NCBI RefSeq assembly: GCF_900112085.1
Contig: NZ_FOJY01000005.1
Location: 127,419 to 191,418, forward strand
Reading direction: 5' to 3'
Source of the DNA: Acetitomaculum ruminis DSM 5522
GTDB taxonomy: Bacteria; Bacillota; Clostridia; Lachnospirales; Lachnospiraceae
Length of the DNA: 64,000 nucleotides
Positions within the stretch are counted from its first letter, which is position 1. Each line of letters starts with the position of its first letter. The notes under the pieces were generated by a model. The model was not told where the DNA came from. It saw only the letters and a list, made by a program, of their open reading frames with translations, and did not search any database. This document shows positions 46,338-55,862 of the stretch, in pieces. The position numbers were made by a program, and so were the translations under genes.

Positions 46338-46630
46338 AGCAGGAAGTCAAAAAGCTGCTTATCCTCAACCTGCCCTATCTGCTCTTTGTCTATCTGTTTG
46401 ACAAGATAGGCGCAGCAATACGCCTTACCCCCGGCGCAGACGCAAGCGAAAAGCTCTTGCAGCTTGGGACGGGCTTTGCCGCCGCCTTTTCCAGTATCGC
46501 GCCGAGCCTGCACCCCGCCGATCTGCTTATCGGCATTGCGGGGGCGGTCATTATCCGGCTTGCCGTTTACATGAAAGGCAAGAACGCGAAGAAGTACCGA
46601 AAAGGCATGGAATACGGTTCTGCACGTTGG
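46334..46630 (+). pseudogene. virD4 of module B, 5' fragment
   Basis: The first 99 codons of a VirD4 coupling protein: N-terminal membrane segments, then KKYRKGMEYGSARW. It breaks after the TGG codon at 46628-46630, where the serine-recombinase element begins and adds only Ser-Ala-stop. The gene resumes at 60408 in the same frame with GGAEDIKPYID, exactly where the intact module A protein continues. Confidence 0.9.
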
Positions 46631-46686
46631 AGTGCATAATTTTAAGTGTAAAGGAAGCCTATATGGACGCACAGGAGGTTATGCAC

Positions 46687-49600
46687 ATGACTGATTATAG
46701 TAAAATTACAGCCCTTTACTCCCGCCTTTCCGTGGGCGACGAGGACAGGGACGGCGGTGAGAGTAACTCGATACAGAACCAAAAAATCTTTTTGGAGAAC
46801 TACGCCAGAGGGCAGCACTTAACCAATATCCGGCACTACATTGACGATGACGAAAGCGGCAGATTTTTTGACCGTTCTGCCTACTCCCGCATGATGGACG
46901 ATGTAGAGAACGGGAAAATCGGTGTCTGCATTATGAAAGACCTGACACGCTGGGGGCGTGACTATCTCCAAGTCGGCAATGCGATGGAGATATTCAGACG
47001 GAACAATGTGCGCTTTATCGCAGTCAACAACGGGATAGACAGCGAAAAGCCCGATACATTGGAGTTTGCGCCCTTTATCAACATCATGTCGGAGTGGTAC
47101 GCAAAGGACATCAGCAAGAAAGTAAAGACCGGCATTAAGACGAAGGGCATGAGTGGAAAGCCGATTGCCACCGAAGCCCCCTATGGCTATGTCAAATCCC
47201 CGGACAACAAGGATTTTTGGATTATCGACGAGGAAGCCGCCGGAGTTGTTCGTTTGATTTTTCGCCTGTTTCTGGACGGAAAAAACCGAAACCAAATTGC
47301 CGTATATCTCACGCAGGCGCAAATCCCAACGCCCACATTCTACATGAAAGAGCGCGGGCGGGGAACCTGTAAAAACAGGGCGCTCAATGAGGCCAACCGC
47401 TATAAGTGGAACAAAGCCACCCTGACCCATATCCTCACACGGCAGGAGTATTGCGGTGATGTTGTCAACTTCAAGACCACAAAGCACTTCCGCGACAAGC
47501 GGAACCACTATGTAGACCGGAGCCAATGGCAGATAACCGAAAATGTGCATGAGCCGATTATTGACCGCACCGACTTTGAAACCGTACAGCGGATTTTGGA
47601 AAATGCGCCCGTCAAACGCCCCAACGGGGACGGGGAAATCCACCCTTTGTCGGGCTTGCTTTTCTGTAAGGATTGCGGTGCGAAAATGCACATTCGCATA
47701 GATTATCGGAATGGCGGCAAGCGTCATGTTGCCTATTGCAGCGAGTACCACAAGGGAAAAGCCAAAAACCCCAAATGCAATTCCCCGCACATCATTGACG
47801 CGGATTTGCTCATGCAGACCATCGCGGAAGTGCTGAAGAAAATCGAGGACTATTCTATCAGCAACTGGGCGGAATTTGAAGCCTTAGTGAAAAAGAACCT
47901 TGCCATGCAGCAGACCGACAAGACCAAGAAACAGCAGAAGCGTATCCCGCAAATCACGACGCGCCTTGAACAGATTGACAAGGTGCTGAACAAGCTCTAT
48001 GAGGACAACGCCCTCGGCACGATCCCGCAAGACCGCTATGAGCAAATGTCGCAGAAGTATTCAGAAGAATACTATGCGCTGAAAGCGGAGCTTGCCGAGC
48101 TGCAAGAGCAGCTATCCGCTTTTGAGAACGCGGGCGGACGGGCGCAGAAGTTTTTGAAGCTGACGGAACGCTACGCTGCCTTTACCGACCTGACCCCCGC
48201 CATTCTCAACGAGTTTATCAGCCGGATTGAAGTGCATGAGCGCGACAAGAAAAGGGCAAAACAAGCCATTCAGCACATCGGGATATATTTCAACTATATC
48301 GGCAAATTTGAGAACGAAGTGACACAGCTTACAGAGCCAACGGAGCAGGAAATCCGGCAAATGCGGGAGAAAATCGAGGAAGCCCAAAAGGAAAAGAGCC
48401 GCGCCTACCACCGGCAGTATTCAAGGGAGTACCGGGCGCGTAACCTTGAAAAGCGACGGGGACAGTCCCTCCCTGCCACAGATGAGCAGGGAATCATCCT
48501 CGGCAGTACAGGAGCCAAGAACAAAGTGACGGCACTTGTGGATACCGATGATGTCCACTGCATGATGATTGGTGCCTCCGGCGTAGGTAAGACGGCATTC
48601 TTCTTATACCCCAATCTGGAATATGCCTGCGCCTCGGGTATGAGCTTTTTGACCACCGACACCAAGGGTGATCTTTATCGCAATTATGGTGCCATTGCCC
48701 GTGATTATTACGGCTACCGTGTGGCGGTCATCGATCTTCGTAACCCCACCCGCTCAGACGGCAACAATATGCTCCATCTGGTCAACACCTACATGGATCA
48801 GTACCTTGCTGATGAAAACAACCTTGTATCAAAGGCAAAAGCGGAAAAGTACGTAAAGATTATCTCCAAAACCATCATCAATGCCAGCGGTGAGAATTAT
48901 GGACAAAATCAGTTTTTCTATGATGCCGCCGAAGGACTCCTGTCCTCGGTGATTCTGCTGATTGCCGAATATCTGCCCCCCACTGAGGTGGATGGGAAAA
49001 AGGTGGACTGCCGTCATATCATCAGTGTGTTCAAACTGGTACAGGATTTATTATCACCCAGCAAAGTAAAAGGAAAAAGCCAATTCCAGCTCCTGATGGA
49101 TAAACTGCCATCCGACCACAAGGCCCGCTGGTTTGCGGGAGCTGCCCTCAATTCCGCAGAGCAGGCCATGGCATCGGTGCTCTCCACCGTACTATCCCGT
49201 TTAAATGCCTTCCTTGACTCCGAGATGGAACAGATACTCTGCTTTGAAACAGCTATTGATGCGGAAAAGTTCTGTAATGAAAAATCCGCACTGTTCATTG
49301 TGCTTCCCGAAGAAGATCTAACTAAGTATTTTATGGTATCCCTTATGATCCAGCAGCTTTACCGTGAAATCCTTGCGGTGGCCGATGAAAACGGCGGCAA
49401 GCTAAAAAACCGTGTGATGTTTTACTGCGATGAGCTGGGAACGCTTCCGGCTATTGAATCGCTTGAATTAATTTTCAGTGCATCACGTTCACGCCGGCTT
49501 TCCATGGTGCCCATCATACAGTCCTTCGGTCAGCTCGAAAAAAACTATGGTAAAGAGGGTTCAGAGATCATCGTAGACAACTGCCAGGACACCATCTTCG

Positions 49601-50070
49601 GCGGCTTCGCTCCAAACAGTCAGACCGCAGAGGTGCTGAGTAAGGCGCTGGGTAGCCGCACCGTCATGAGCGGCAGCGTAAGCCGGGGGAAAAACGATCC
49701 CAGCCAATCCCTGCAGATGATGGAGCGCACCCTCATGACGCCGGATGAATTGAAGTCTATTCCCAAAGGCAGCTTTGTCGTTATGAAAACTGGCACCCAT
49801 CCTATGAGGACAAAGCTGAGGCTGTTCCTTGATTGGGGCATTCGTTTTGGAGAGCCTTATACAGTGGAGGAAAAAGCACACCGGAAAGTGGTCTATGCCG
49901 ATAAGAACACACTGGAAGAAAACATCGTCCGCAAGCACATGGCATGCATCATGGTGGATGAAGATACCGGAGAGATTTTAGAGTCGACAGCCGGGACAGG
50001 AACCCTTCATACCCCGGTAGCAGAATCCACTGAAAATGCTGTGCGCCGACGCACTGTACTCAAAACCTAA
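46687..50070 (+). CDS. Fusion: large serine recombinase + TraG/VirD4 C-terminal ATPase
   Basis: One 1,127-residue frame. Residues about 1-590 are a TnpX-type large serine recombinase: YSRLSVGDEDRDGGES with the catalytic serine, DLTRWGRDY, the recombinase domain, the zinc ribbon CKDCGAKMH, and a C-terminal coiled coil. At about base 48460 it passes in frame into a TraG/VirD4 ATPase lacking its membrane N-terminus: GIILGSTGAKNK, Walker A GASGVGKTAFF, Walker B YCDELGTLPAIES. The ATG lies eight bases after AGGAGG. Likely a recombination scar. Whether the recombinase half still works is open. Confidence 0.85.
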   Translation: MTDYSKITALYSRLSVGDEDRDGGESNSIQNQKIFLENYARGQHLTNIRHYIDDDESGRFFDRSAYSRMMDDVENGKIGVCIMKDLTRWGRDYLQVGNAMEIFRRNNVRFIAVNNGIDSEKPDTLEFAPFINIMSEWYAKDISKKVKTGIKTKGMSGKPIATEAPYGYVKSPDNKDFWIIDEEAAGVVRLIFRLFLDGKNRNQIAVYLTQAQIPTPTFYMKERGRGTCKNRALNEANRYKWNKATLTHILTRQEYCGDVVNFKTTKHFRDKRNHYVDRSQWQITENVHEPIIDRTDFETVQRILENAPVKRPNGDGEIHPLSGLLFCKDCGAKMHIRIDYRNGGKRHVAYCSEYHKGKAKNPKCNSPHIIDADLLMQTIAEVLKKIEDYSISNWAEFEALVKKNLAMQQTDKTKKQQKRIPQITTRLEQIDKVLNKLYEDNALGTIPQDRYEQMSQKYSEEYYALKAELAELQEQLSAFENAGGRAQKFLKLTERYAAFTDLTPAILNEFISRIEVHERDKKRAKQAIQHIGIYFNYIGKFENEVTQLTEPTEQEIRQMREKIEEAQKEKSRAYHRQYSREYRARNLEKRRGQSLPATDEQGIILGSTGAKNKVTALVDTDDVHCMMIGASGVGKTAFFLYPNLEYACASGMSFLTTDTKGDLYRNYGAIARDYYGYRVAVIDLRNPTRSDGNNMLHLVNTYMDQYLADENNLVSKAKAEKYVKIISKTIINASGENYGQNQFFYDAAEGLLSSVILLIAEYLPPTEVDGKKVDCRHIISVFKLVQDLLSPSKVKGKSQFQLLMDKLPSDHKARWFAGAALNSAEQAMASVLSTVLSRLNAFLDSEMEQILCFETAIDAEKFCNEKSALFIVLPEEDLTKYFMVSLMIQQLYREILAVADENGGKLKNRVMFYCDELGTLPAIESLELIFSASRSRRLSMVPIIQSFGQLEKNYGKEGSEIIVDNCQDTIFGGFAPNSQTAEVLSKALGSRTVMSGSVSRGKNDPSQSLQMMERTLMTPDELKSIPKGSFVVMKTGTHPMRTKLRLFLDWGIRFGEPYTVEEKAHRKVVYADKNTLEENIVRKHMACIMVDEDTGEILESTAGTGTLHTPVAESTENAVRRRTVLKT

Positions 50071-50084
50071 AGGGAGGGATATCC

Positions 50085-50351
50085 ATGAGTTACTTCAACC
50101 ATATCTACACTGCCTCGCCCGATGAGCTTCCCCACCGGGCGAGGACTGTTTATATATATCTGTGTGACCGTGCCGGAAAAAGTGCGGACTGCTGGCCTGC
50201 TGTAAAAACCATAGCCGCTGATTTGCAGCTCTCACGCAGCACTGTCAAGCGTGCACTGCATGATCTGGTCAAGGTGGGGCTTATTGAAAAAGAACCTCGC
50301 TATCGGGAGAATGGGAGTAATACCAGCAACAGGCTTATTTTAAGAAAATAA
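50085..50351 (+). CDS. Winged-helix regulator, 88 aa
   Basis: A small HTH protein: ARTVYIYLCDRAGKSADCWPAV, then TIAADLQLSRSTVKRALHDLVKVGLIEKE, a standard winged helix like those of plasmid helix-turn-helix_36 initiator/regulators. AGGGAGGGAT precedes the ATG, 14 bases after traG. It probably regulates or assists replication or transfer of the fragment's parent transposon. Confidence 0.75.
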   Translation: MSYFNHIYTASPDELPHRARTVYIYLCDRAGKSADCWPAVKTIAADLQLSRSTVKRALHDLVKVGLIEKEPRYRENGSNTSNRLILRK

Positions 50352-50809
50352 CAGGCTGCAGCAAAGGGAAAAGTCGGATTTTCCGCCAAGGGGAAGAATT
50401 GTCTTTTTGCTGAACCCAGGTGCGGTTCACTGTGGACCCACCAGAACTTCCCACTCTAAGAAAGGCTTATTACAGAAAAAGAATACAGTATATTTTTTTA
50501 TGTTTTAACGGTCAGTCAACTACGAAAGAACAATGACTTAACCTCTGGGCGATTATTCGAACTATTTGGAGTAAAAGCAAGTGCATATCCGCAAGATTAA
50601 AAGTGGAGACAGCCTTACCCTATTTTCTCTGTTTCTGAAGATATGCAATGTGCTTGAAACTCAAACAGATATGTGCAGGAAGATTTAGTGGATCAGAATT
50701 CGTTAATCACATATATAACTGCGAAGAGCGATGATAGTTGCAGACTTGTAGACAAAAAATTAGGTTTGCAACTTCATAAGGTTTAACTTGGGATAGGCAA
50801 TAAAAAATC
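50352..50809. other. Intergenic region before the cargo operon
   Basis: About 460 bases with no convincing gene. A GGTGCGGTTCACTGTGGACCCACC stretch could form a small hairpin near 50420. Otherwise I see nothing defined. Confidence 0.4.
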
Positions 50810-50860
50810 TTGACCGATTCGGTTTATTGTGTTATTATGGTATAAACCGAATTGGTTTAT
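50810..50860 (+). promoter_or_regulatory. Cargo-operon promoter with two TetR-type operators
   Basis: TTGACC (50810-50815), 17-bp spacer, TATTAT (50833-50838). The 14-base word ATAAACCGAATYGGT occurs twice in opposite orientation: over the -35 (50814-50827, bottom strand) and after the -10 (50842-50856). The latter is within the palindrome ATAAACC-GAATT-GGTTTAT (50842-50860). This fits autorepression by the TetR protein just downstream. Confidence 0.75.
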
Positions 50861-50885
50861 ATAGTTTTGATGAGGAGGCAATGAT

Positions 50886-51494
50886 ATGGAAAAATTTTTG
50901 AATTTACCTGTAGAAAAACAAAATATAATTATTGATGCCGCATTAAAAAACTTTGCAGTGCATGGATATAAGAAAACATCTATTAGTGATATAGCCAGTA
51001 GTGCAGGTATTTCCAAAGCAATGGTATTTCATTATTTTGGCACAAAGAAAGAGCTATACGTATACTTGGTTAATATGTGTGTGGGCAGTATTAGTACCGA
51101 GGTTGTAGAGAAATTTGATGAGAGTATTACAGACTTATTTGATCGGATTGCATATACATCTAAGCTTAAAATGAATTTGATGAAAAAACGTCCTTATGTC
51201 TCTTCGTTTATTCAGAGTGCCTATTTTGAAAATGATGATGAAGTTAAGGAAGAACTAAAAACTATTTTTAGCAAAGGAGACGGCAGAACCATCGGAAAGA
51301 AAATGGCTTTTGATGGTGCAGATTTTTCAAAATTCAAAGATGATGTTGATCCAAACCTTGTTATGAACATGATTGACTGGATTTCCGAGGGATATATGAG
51401 CAAAATGGCAGGTGTGGGAGAAAGTGATCTTGATGAATTATATAAGGTGTTTGAAGAATGCCTGAAACTTTTTAGAAGAAACTTTTATAAGTGA
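50886..51494 (+). CDS. TetR/AcrR-family repressor
   Basis: A 202-residue TetR-type regulator. The N-terminal HTH (about 8-55, GYKKTSISDIASSAGISKAMVFHYFGTKKEL) is standard. The ligand-binding C-terminal domain is not assignable to a known inducer. GAGGAGG lies six bases upstream of the ATG. Its own promoter carries two matching palindromic operators, and it leads the operon with the phosphotransferase and exporter genes. Drug-inducible derepression of these is therefore likely (inference). Confidence 0.88.
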   Translation: MEKFLNLPVEKQNIIIDAALKNFAVHGYKKTSISDIASSAGISKAMVFHYFGTKKELYVYLVNMCVGSISTEVVEKFDESITDLFDRIAYTSKLKMNLMKKRPYVSSFIQSAYFENDDEVKEELKTIFSKGDGRTIGKKMAFDGADFSKFKDDVDPNLVMNMIDWISEGYMSKMAGVGESDLDELYKVFEECLKLFRRNFYK

Positions 51495-51522
51495 TCATTA
51501 AAAATGAAGGAGGGAAAGTTTT

Positions 51523-54144
51523 ATGAATTCATATGTGCTTAGTTTTCAGGAGATCGATAGACATAAGCTCATGGCAGTTGGGGGTAAAGGCGCCAACCTT
51601 GGAGAATTATCCAGAATTGAGGGAATACGAGTACCGGAGGGCTTTTGCATTACGACCGAAGCATACAAAAAAATAATCAACGAAACACCGGAATTAGACT
51701 CATTGTTGGAGCAATTGTCCCTGCTAAAGGCAGAAGACAGACAGAAAATCAGTGAAATCAGCGGAATGATTCGCAGGGTTATTGAAGGAATCATTATTTC
51801 AAAGGACATTGAGGAAGAAGTCCTTCATTATCTCGCAAGGTATGGTGAGAACAATGCTTATGCCGTGCGTTCCAGTGCCACAGCGGAGGATCTTCCTACG
51901 GCCTCCTTTGCAGGGCAGCAGGATACTTATTTGAATATCAAAGGAAAAGATTCGATTCTTAAGCATATCAGTATGTGCTGGGCATCACTGTTTACCGATC
52001 GTGCAGTTACCTATCGCATCCGCAATAACTTCGGTCACAGTAAGGTCTATTTATCTGTCATTGTTCAGCGGATGGTATTCCCCCAGGCATCAGGGATTAT
52101 GTTCACAGCAGATCCCGTCACCTCCAACCGGAGGGTGTCATCAATAGATGCCAGTTTAGGGCTTGGTGAGGCGCTGGTCTCCGGCTTGGTCAATGCAGAT
52201 ATCTATAAAGTAAGAGAAGGCAGAATCGTCGATAAAAAGGTTTCTACCAAGAAACTTGCTATCTACGCCATAGAAGAGGGCGGTACGGAAGAAAGAGAGA
52301 TTGAGACTGAACACCAGAATATGCAGACCCTGACAGACGAACAGATTTTACAGCTGGAGCGCATGGGAAGAACCATTGAGTCCTATTTCGGGAATCCACA
52401 GGATATCGAATGGTGCCTTTACGAAAATAAGTTTTATATTGTTCAAAGCCGTCCCATCACCACCTTATATCCTGTATCGGAGGTAAAGGACGATAAGAAC
52501 CATGTATATATCTCCTTTGGTCATCGACAGATGATGACTGAAGCCATGAAGCCATTAGGACTGACAATTTTCCAGGAATGGATGAAGCGAATAACTGGTT
52601 CAGAAATGCCTGAGATGGGCGGAAGGCTTTATATGGATATATCCAATGAGCTTGCTTCACCTTTGATGTCCAAATTTTATTTAAAAAGCCTTGTGACAGT
52701 AGATGTTTTGATGCAAAAGGCCTTATACAATTTGATGAAACGAAAGGATTTTGTCAAAAATTTATATCGTGGTAAGACTTCTAAATCTGGAGCTTCCATG
52801 TGGCTGAAATGGGGTATTGATACCGTCAAAACCTATCGCCGAAACGACCCAGAAATCCTTAGAACCCTGATTGCCCAAAACGAAGCCTTCATACACAGCA
52901 GAGAGTTAAAATTTGCAAATTTATCAGGGATTGAATTGTTTGACTTTATACTCAAAGATTTTGAAGAAAGAAAGAATACACTTTTTAAAGGGTATGGAGC
53001 TGTTTTTTCGGGAGCCTACGCCTCATCATGGCTCAATAAGAACTTGCAGAAGTGGTTGGGTGAAAAGAATGTAGCGGATGTTCTCGCTCAATCGATATCA
53101 AATAATGTTACATCCGAAATGGGACTTGAACTCCTGGATGTAGCGGATGTCGCAAGGCAGTATCCAGAGGTTATTGAATATTTTGAGCAAGCAAATGACG
53201 ATACCTTTTTTGACGACTTGATGAAATTGAAAGGCGGAAAAGCTGTAGCTGATTCAATTAAGTCCTACCTTAAAAAATACGGTATGCGCTGTTCTGCAGA
53301 AATTGATATAACCAGAACTCGGTGGAGTGAAAAGCCGACAATACTCCTTCCAATGATTCTCAATAATATCAAGGCCTTCGGCCCCAATGCCCACAGCGTG
53401 AAATTTGAACAAGGTCTGCAAGAAGCAAGGCAGAAGGAACAGGAGATATTAAGTCGTCTGGAACAAATGCCTGGTGGAAAAAGTAAAGCCAAAAAGACAA
53501 AGAAGATGATAAGTGTTTTACGAAATTTTGCTGGTTACAGGGAATACAACAAGTATTCACTTGTCTCTTATTTATGGATCATTAAGCAGGCTTTGTTGAA
53601 GGAAGCCGATAATCTGGTGCAGAAAGGTGTTATTCGTGAAAAGGAAGATATCTATTATCTAACATTTTGGGAACTCTGGGAGGCTGTTAAGACAAATCGG
53701 TTAGATTATAGCCTTATAACAAAAAGAAAAGAGGAACATGAGGTTTTTGAGAAGCTGACACCTCCCCGTGTCATTACCTCCGAGGGTGAAGTGATATCCG
53801 GTGAATACGACACAGGCAATATTCCCCAAGGTGCTTTAGCCGGTGTGCCTGTCTCATCCGGAATCATTGAAGGCCGGGCACGAGTCATTTTAAGAATGGA
53901 GGATGCCGACATAGAGGAAGGTGATATTTTGGTCACCGCCTATACGGACCCCAGCTGGACGCCGGTGTTTACATCCATTAAAGGTTTGGTGACGGAAGTG
54001 GGCGGCATGATGACTCATGGTGCTGTGGTTGCCAGAGAATACGGTTTGCCTGCAGTAGTAAGTGTGGAAGATGCCACCAAGTTGATTAAAGACGGACAAA
54101 GAATACGGATAAACGGGACAGAAGGCTATGTGGAACTTCTGTAG
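51523..54144 (+). CDS. rph: Rifamycin-phosphotransferase-like enzyme (PEP-synthase superfamily)
   Basis: An 873-residue enzyme. The ATP-binding domain (about 1-320) has GGKGANLGEL and AVRSSATAEDLPTASFAGQQ. A central helical region spans about 330-770. The swivelling phosphohistidine domain sits at the very C-terminus, with GGMMTHGAVVAREYG and its His at residue 832. True PEP synthases have a further ~350-residue TIM barrel after the His domain, which is absent here. The layout and length match rifampin phosphotransferases such as the Listeria enzyme (867 residues, His825). Rifamycin inactivation is therefore the best guess, but the substrate is not proven. Confidence 0.72.
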   Translation: MNSYVLSFQEIDRHKLMAVGGKGANLGELSRIEGIRVPEGFCITTEAYKKIINETPELDSLLEQLSLLKAEDRQKISEISGMIRRVIEGIIISKDIEEEVLHYLARYGENNAYAVRSSATAEDLPTASFAGQQDTYLNIKGKDSILKHISMCWASLFTDRAVTYRIRNNFGHSKVYLSVIVQRMVFPQASGIMFTADPVTSNRRVSSIDASLGLGEALVSGLVNADIYKVREGRIVDKKVSTKKLAIYAIEEGGTEEREIETEHQNMQTLTDEQILQLERMGRTIESYFGNPQDIEWCLYENKFYIVQSRPITTLYPVSEVKDDKNHVYISFGHRQMMTEAMKPLGLTIFQEWMKRITGSEMPEMGGRLYMDISNELASPLMSKFYLKSLVTVDVLMQKALYNLMKRKDFVKNLYRGKTSKSGASMWLKWGIDTVKTYRRNDPEILRTLIAQNEAFIHSRELKFANLSGIELFDFILKDFEERKNTLFKGYGAVFSGAYASSWLNKNLQKWLGEKNVADVLAQSISNNVTSEMGLELLDVADVARQYPEVIEYFEQANDDTFFDDLMKLKGGKAVADSIKSYLKKYGMRCSAEIDITRTRWSEKPTILLPMILNNIKAFGPNAHSVKFEQGLQEARQKEQEILSRLEQMPGGKSKAKKTKKMISVLRNFAGYREYNKYSLVSYLWIIKQALLKEADNLVQKGVIREKEDIYYLTFWELWEAVKTNRLDYSLITKRKEEHEVFEKLTPPRVITSEGEVISGEYDTGNIPQGALAGVPVSSGIIEGRARVILRMEDADIEEGDILVTAYTDPSWTPVFTSIKGLVTEVGGMMTHGAVVAREYGLPAVVSVEDATKLIKDGQRIRINGTEGYVELL

Positions 54145-54153
54145 GGTGCTGAG

Positions 54154-55416
54154 ATGATGAATAGAAAAAAGAAACCTCTAAATACAAATTTTATATTCTT
54201 AATGCTGGGGAGAATGGTGTCCGATACCGGAGCAGGAATACAGGCGATGATTATACCTCTGTATATCATCGACACCGGTGGCTCGGCGGCGACAGTAGGC
54301 CTATTTTCCTTCCTGTCTCTGATACCGATTATATTGATTTATCCCTTTGCCGGTGTTGCCGGAGACAGGCTGAACAGAAAGAGCATTATGGTGGGAACAG
54401 ACTTAGCCAATGGTTTGATAATACTGGGTTTGGCTTTTGCTGCCTATTCGGGGAGAATGGGTTTGGCTTTACTGTTTGCTGTGCAGGTTCTGACATCCAT
54501 ATTATACGGTTTTTTTGATCCGGCCACCAAAGGCATGTTGCCACAAGTAGTGCCGAAGGAAGAATTGACAAAGGCTAACTCAACTGTCGCATCACTTAGG
54601 ATTTTTTCCAGTTTACTAAGTCCTGTGATTGGTGCTGCTGTCTATGCAAGCCAAGGCATTGCGGTGCTATTTTTAATCAATGGGATTTCATTTTTATTAT
54701 CAGCCGGCAGTGAAATGCTGATAAGGTACAAACATATAAAAAGGGATGTAGTCGTTGGTGTGTCAGGGTTATCAAGGGATTTGTCCGAGGGTGTCAAGTT
54801 CGTTTTGGATAATAAAGTAATCGGTAAATTATGTGTTTTTTCCCTGATGCTATTGGCTTTAATTCAACCGATATTTTCTGTTGTGTTGCCTCTGTTTTTC
54901 AGAACCCGTCTGGAATATTCAGACCCTCAATACGGTTACCTTCAGGTAGCCATTGTATTTGGAGCACTGCTGGGCAGTATTTTAGTGGGTACGCTGTTTA
55001 ACAAAGGGAAAGAAGTAACCAAATCGTTGCTTACTGGCTGCAGCCTTCTCATGGGTACAATGTTGGTGTTTACAGTTTTGTTATTTCCACAGACTGTATC
55101 GGCACTGGGTAATGGTACAATGATATATTTTGCCTTGTTTGCAGGAATTCTCAGTCTGTTGAGCGTTGCGATTATCTTTATAAACGTTCCAACACAGACT
55201 ATTATTCAAAAGGAAACTCCTAACGAATACCTATCCCGTGTGTTCTCAATCGTTGGAATGATCAGCAAGGGCGGCATGCCCTTTGGCGCGTTAATATATG
55301 GAATTATTCTTACCGGAGTTGAAGTTCATTGGATGATACTGTTAGCTACATTATTGACAATTTTAATTTCACTTAGATTTATTGTCTCCTTCGTAAGAGT
55401 TTATAGTCAAGAATAA
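54154..55416 (+). CDS. MFS drug exporter
   Basis: A 420-residue major facilitator with about twelve membrane segments. The A-type loop between helices 2 and 3 reads GVAGDRLNRKSIM. It resembles the EntS/Mef-like MFS_3 group of macrolide and siderophore exporters (DPATKGMLPQVVPKEELTKANS is typical). It starts nine bases after the phosphotransferase and shares the TetR promoter. Substrate unknown; a role in drug efflux is inferred from family and cargo context. Confidence 0.82.
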   Translation: MMNRKKKPLNTNFIFLMLGRMVSDTGAGIQAMIIPLYIIDTGGSAATVGLFSFLSLIPIILIYPFAGVAGDRLNRKSIMVGTDLANGLIILGLAFAAYSGRMGLALLFAVQVLTSILYGFFDPATKGMLPQVVPKEELTKANSTVASLRIFSSLLSPVIGAAVYASQGIAVLFLINGISFLLSAGSEMLIRYKHIKRDVVVGVSGLSRDLSEGVKFVLDNKVIGKLCVFSLMLLALIQPIFSVVLPLFFRTRLEYSDPQYGYLQVAIVFGALLGSILVGTLFNKGKEVTKSLLTGCSLLMGTMLVFTVLLFPQTVSALGNGTMIYFALFAGILSLLSVAIIFINVPTQTIIQKETPNEYLSRVFSIVGMISKGGMPFGALIYGIILTGVEVHWMILLATLLTILISLRFIVSFVRVYSQE

Positions 55417-55450
55417 AATGGGTGTGATGGTACCCCTATAGGAGGTCATA

Positions 55451-55639
55451 ATGGAGGAAATAGAATGGATATTATGTCCTGTTTGCAAAAGTAAAACTCG
55501 GCTTAAAATACGGAAAGATACAGTATTAAAAAATTTCCCTCTATTTTGTCCTAAATGCAAACAGGAAACCATAATTACAATACGAGAATTAAATATGTCT
55601 GTTATCAAAGAGCCAGACGCTAAGACGCAGAGCCGATAA
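55451..55639 (+). CDS. Cysteine-rich KTR-domain protein
   Basis: A 62-residue zinc-ribbon-like protein (CPVCKSKTRLKIRKDT, then FCPKCKQETIITI), the cysteine-rich KTR family that regularly follows resistance genes in Tn916-type elements. AGGAGG precedes the ATG. Its stop lies inside the operon terminator. Function unknown. Confidence 0.85.
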   Translation: MEEIEWILCPVCKSKTRLKIRKDTVLKNFPLFCPKCKQETIITIRELNMSVIKEPDAKTQSR

Positions 55640-55677
55640 CCCGTAGATTTATGGAGGGTATCGGCTCTTTCTTTTTT
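55629..55677 (+). terminator. Terminator of the cargo operon
   Basis: AGAGCCGATA-ACCC paired with GGGT-ATCGGCTCT, then TTTCTTTTTT. It overlaps the KTR stop codon. Confidence 0.88.
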
Positions 55678-55763
55678 GATAATGACATTCCCGCTTCGCG
55701 CCAAGATGTCCACTTAACTGTTACTGCCCGATTTGGATAGGCAAATAGTCACAACAAAATAAC

Positions 55764-55853
55764 AAAGCCAAGGGCAAACCCTTTGAAAATCGGGGGCGCA
55801 AAGCCACAGGGTCTAAGGCGTTTTATAAAACGCTACGATAGCCTGGCTGCCAA
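55764..55853 (+). ncRNA. Cyclic di-GMP riboswitch, class I (GEMM-I)
   Basis: Contains the conserved class I words in order: AGGGCAAACC (55771-55780), the GAAA-type loop TTTGAAAATC, GGGCGCAAAGCC (receptor side), CAGGGTCTAA, a GCGTTTT/AAAACGC hairpin, and TAGCCTGGCTGCC. P1 can form between AGCCA (55766-55770) and TGGCT (55844-55848). It senses the second messenger c-di-GMP in the family. Its controlled gene is not obvious here. Confidence 0.88.
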
Positions 55854-55862
55854 AAACCATGC

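Noticed and set aside
46819..47790. Long open frame (about 320 codons) on the minus strand
   Set aside because: It lies fully opposite the serine recombinase, whose plus-strand frame has clear family motifs. GC-rich codon bias keeps the antisense frame open. No start site signal.
51523..54144. Annotation as phosphoenolpyruvate synthase
   Set aside because: The ATP-binding and phosphohistidine domains are shared, but the PEP-binding barrel that follows the His domain in PpsA is missing and the His domain is at the extreme C-terminus.
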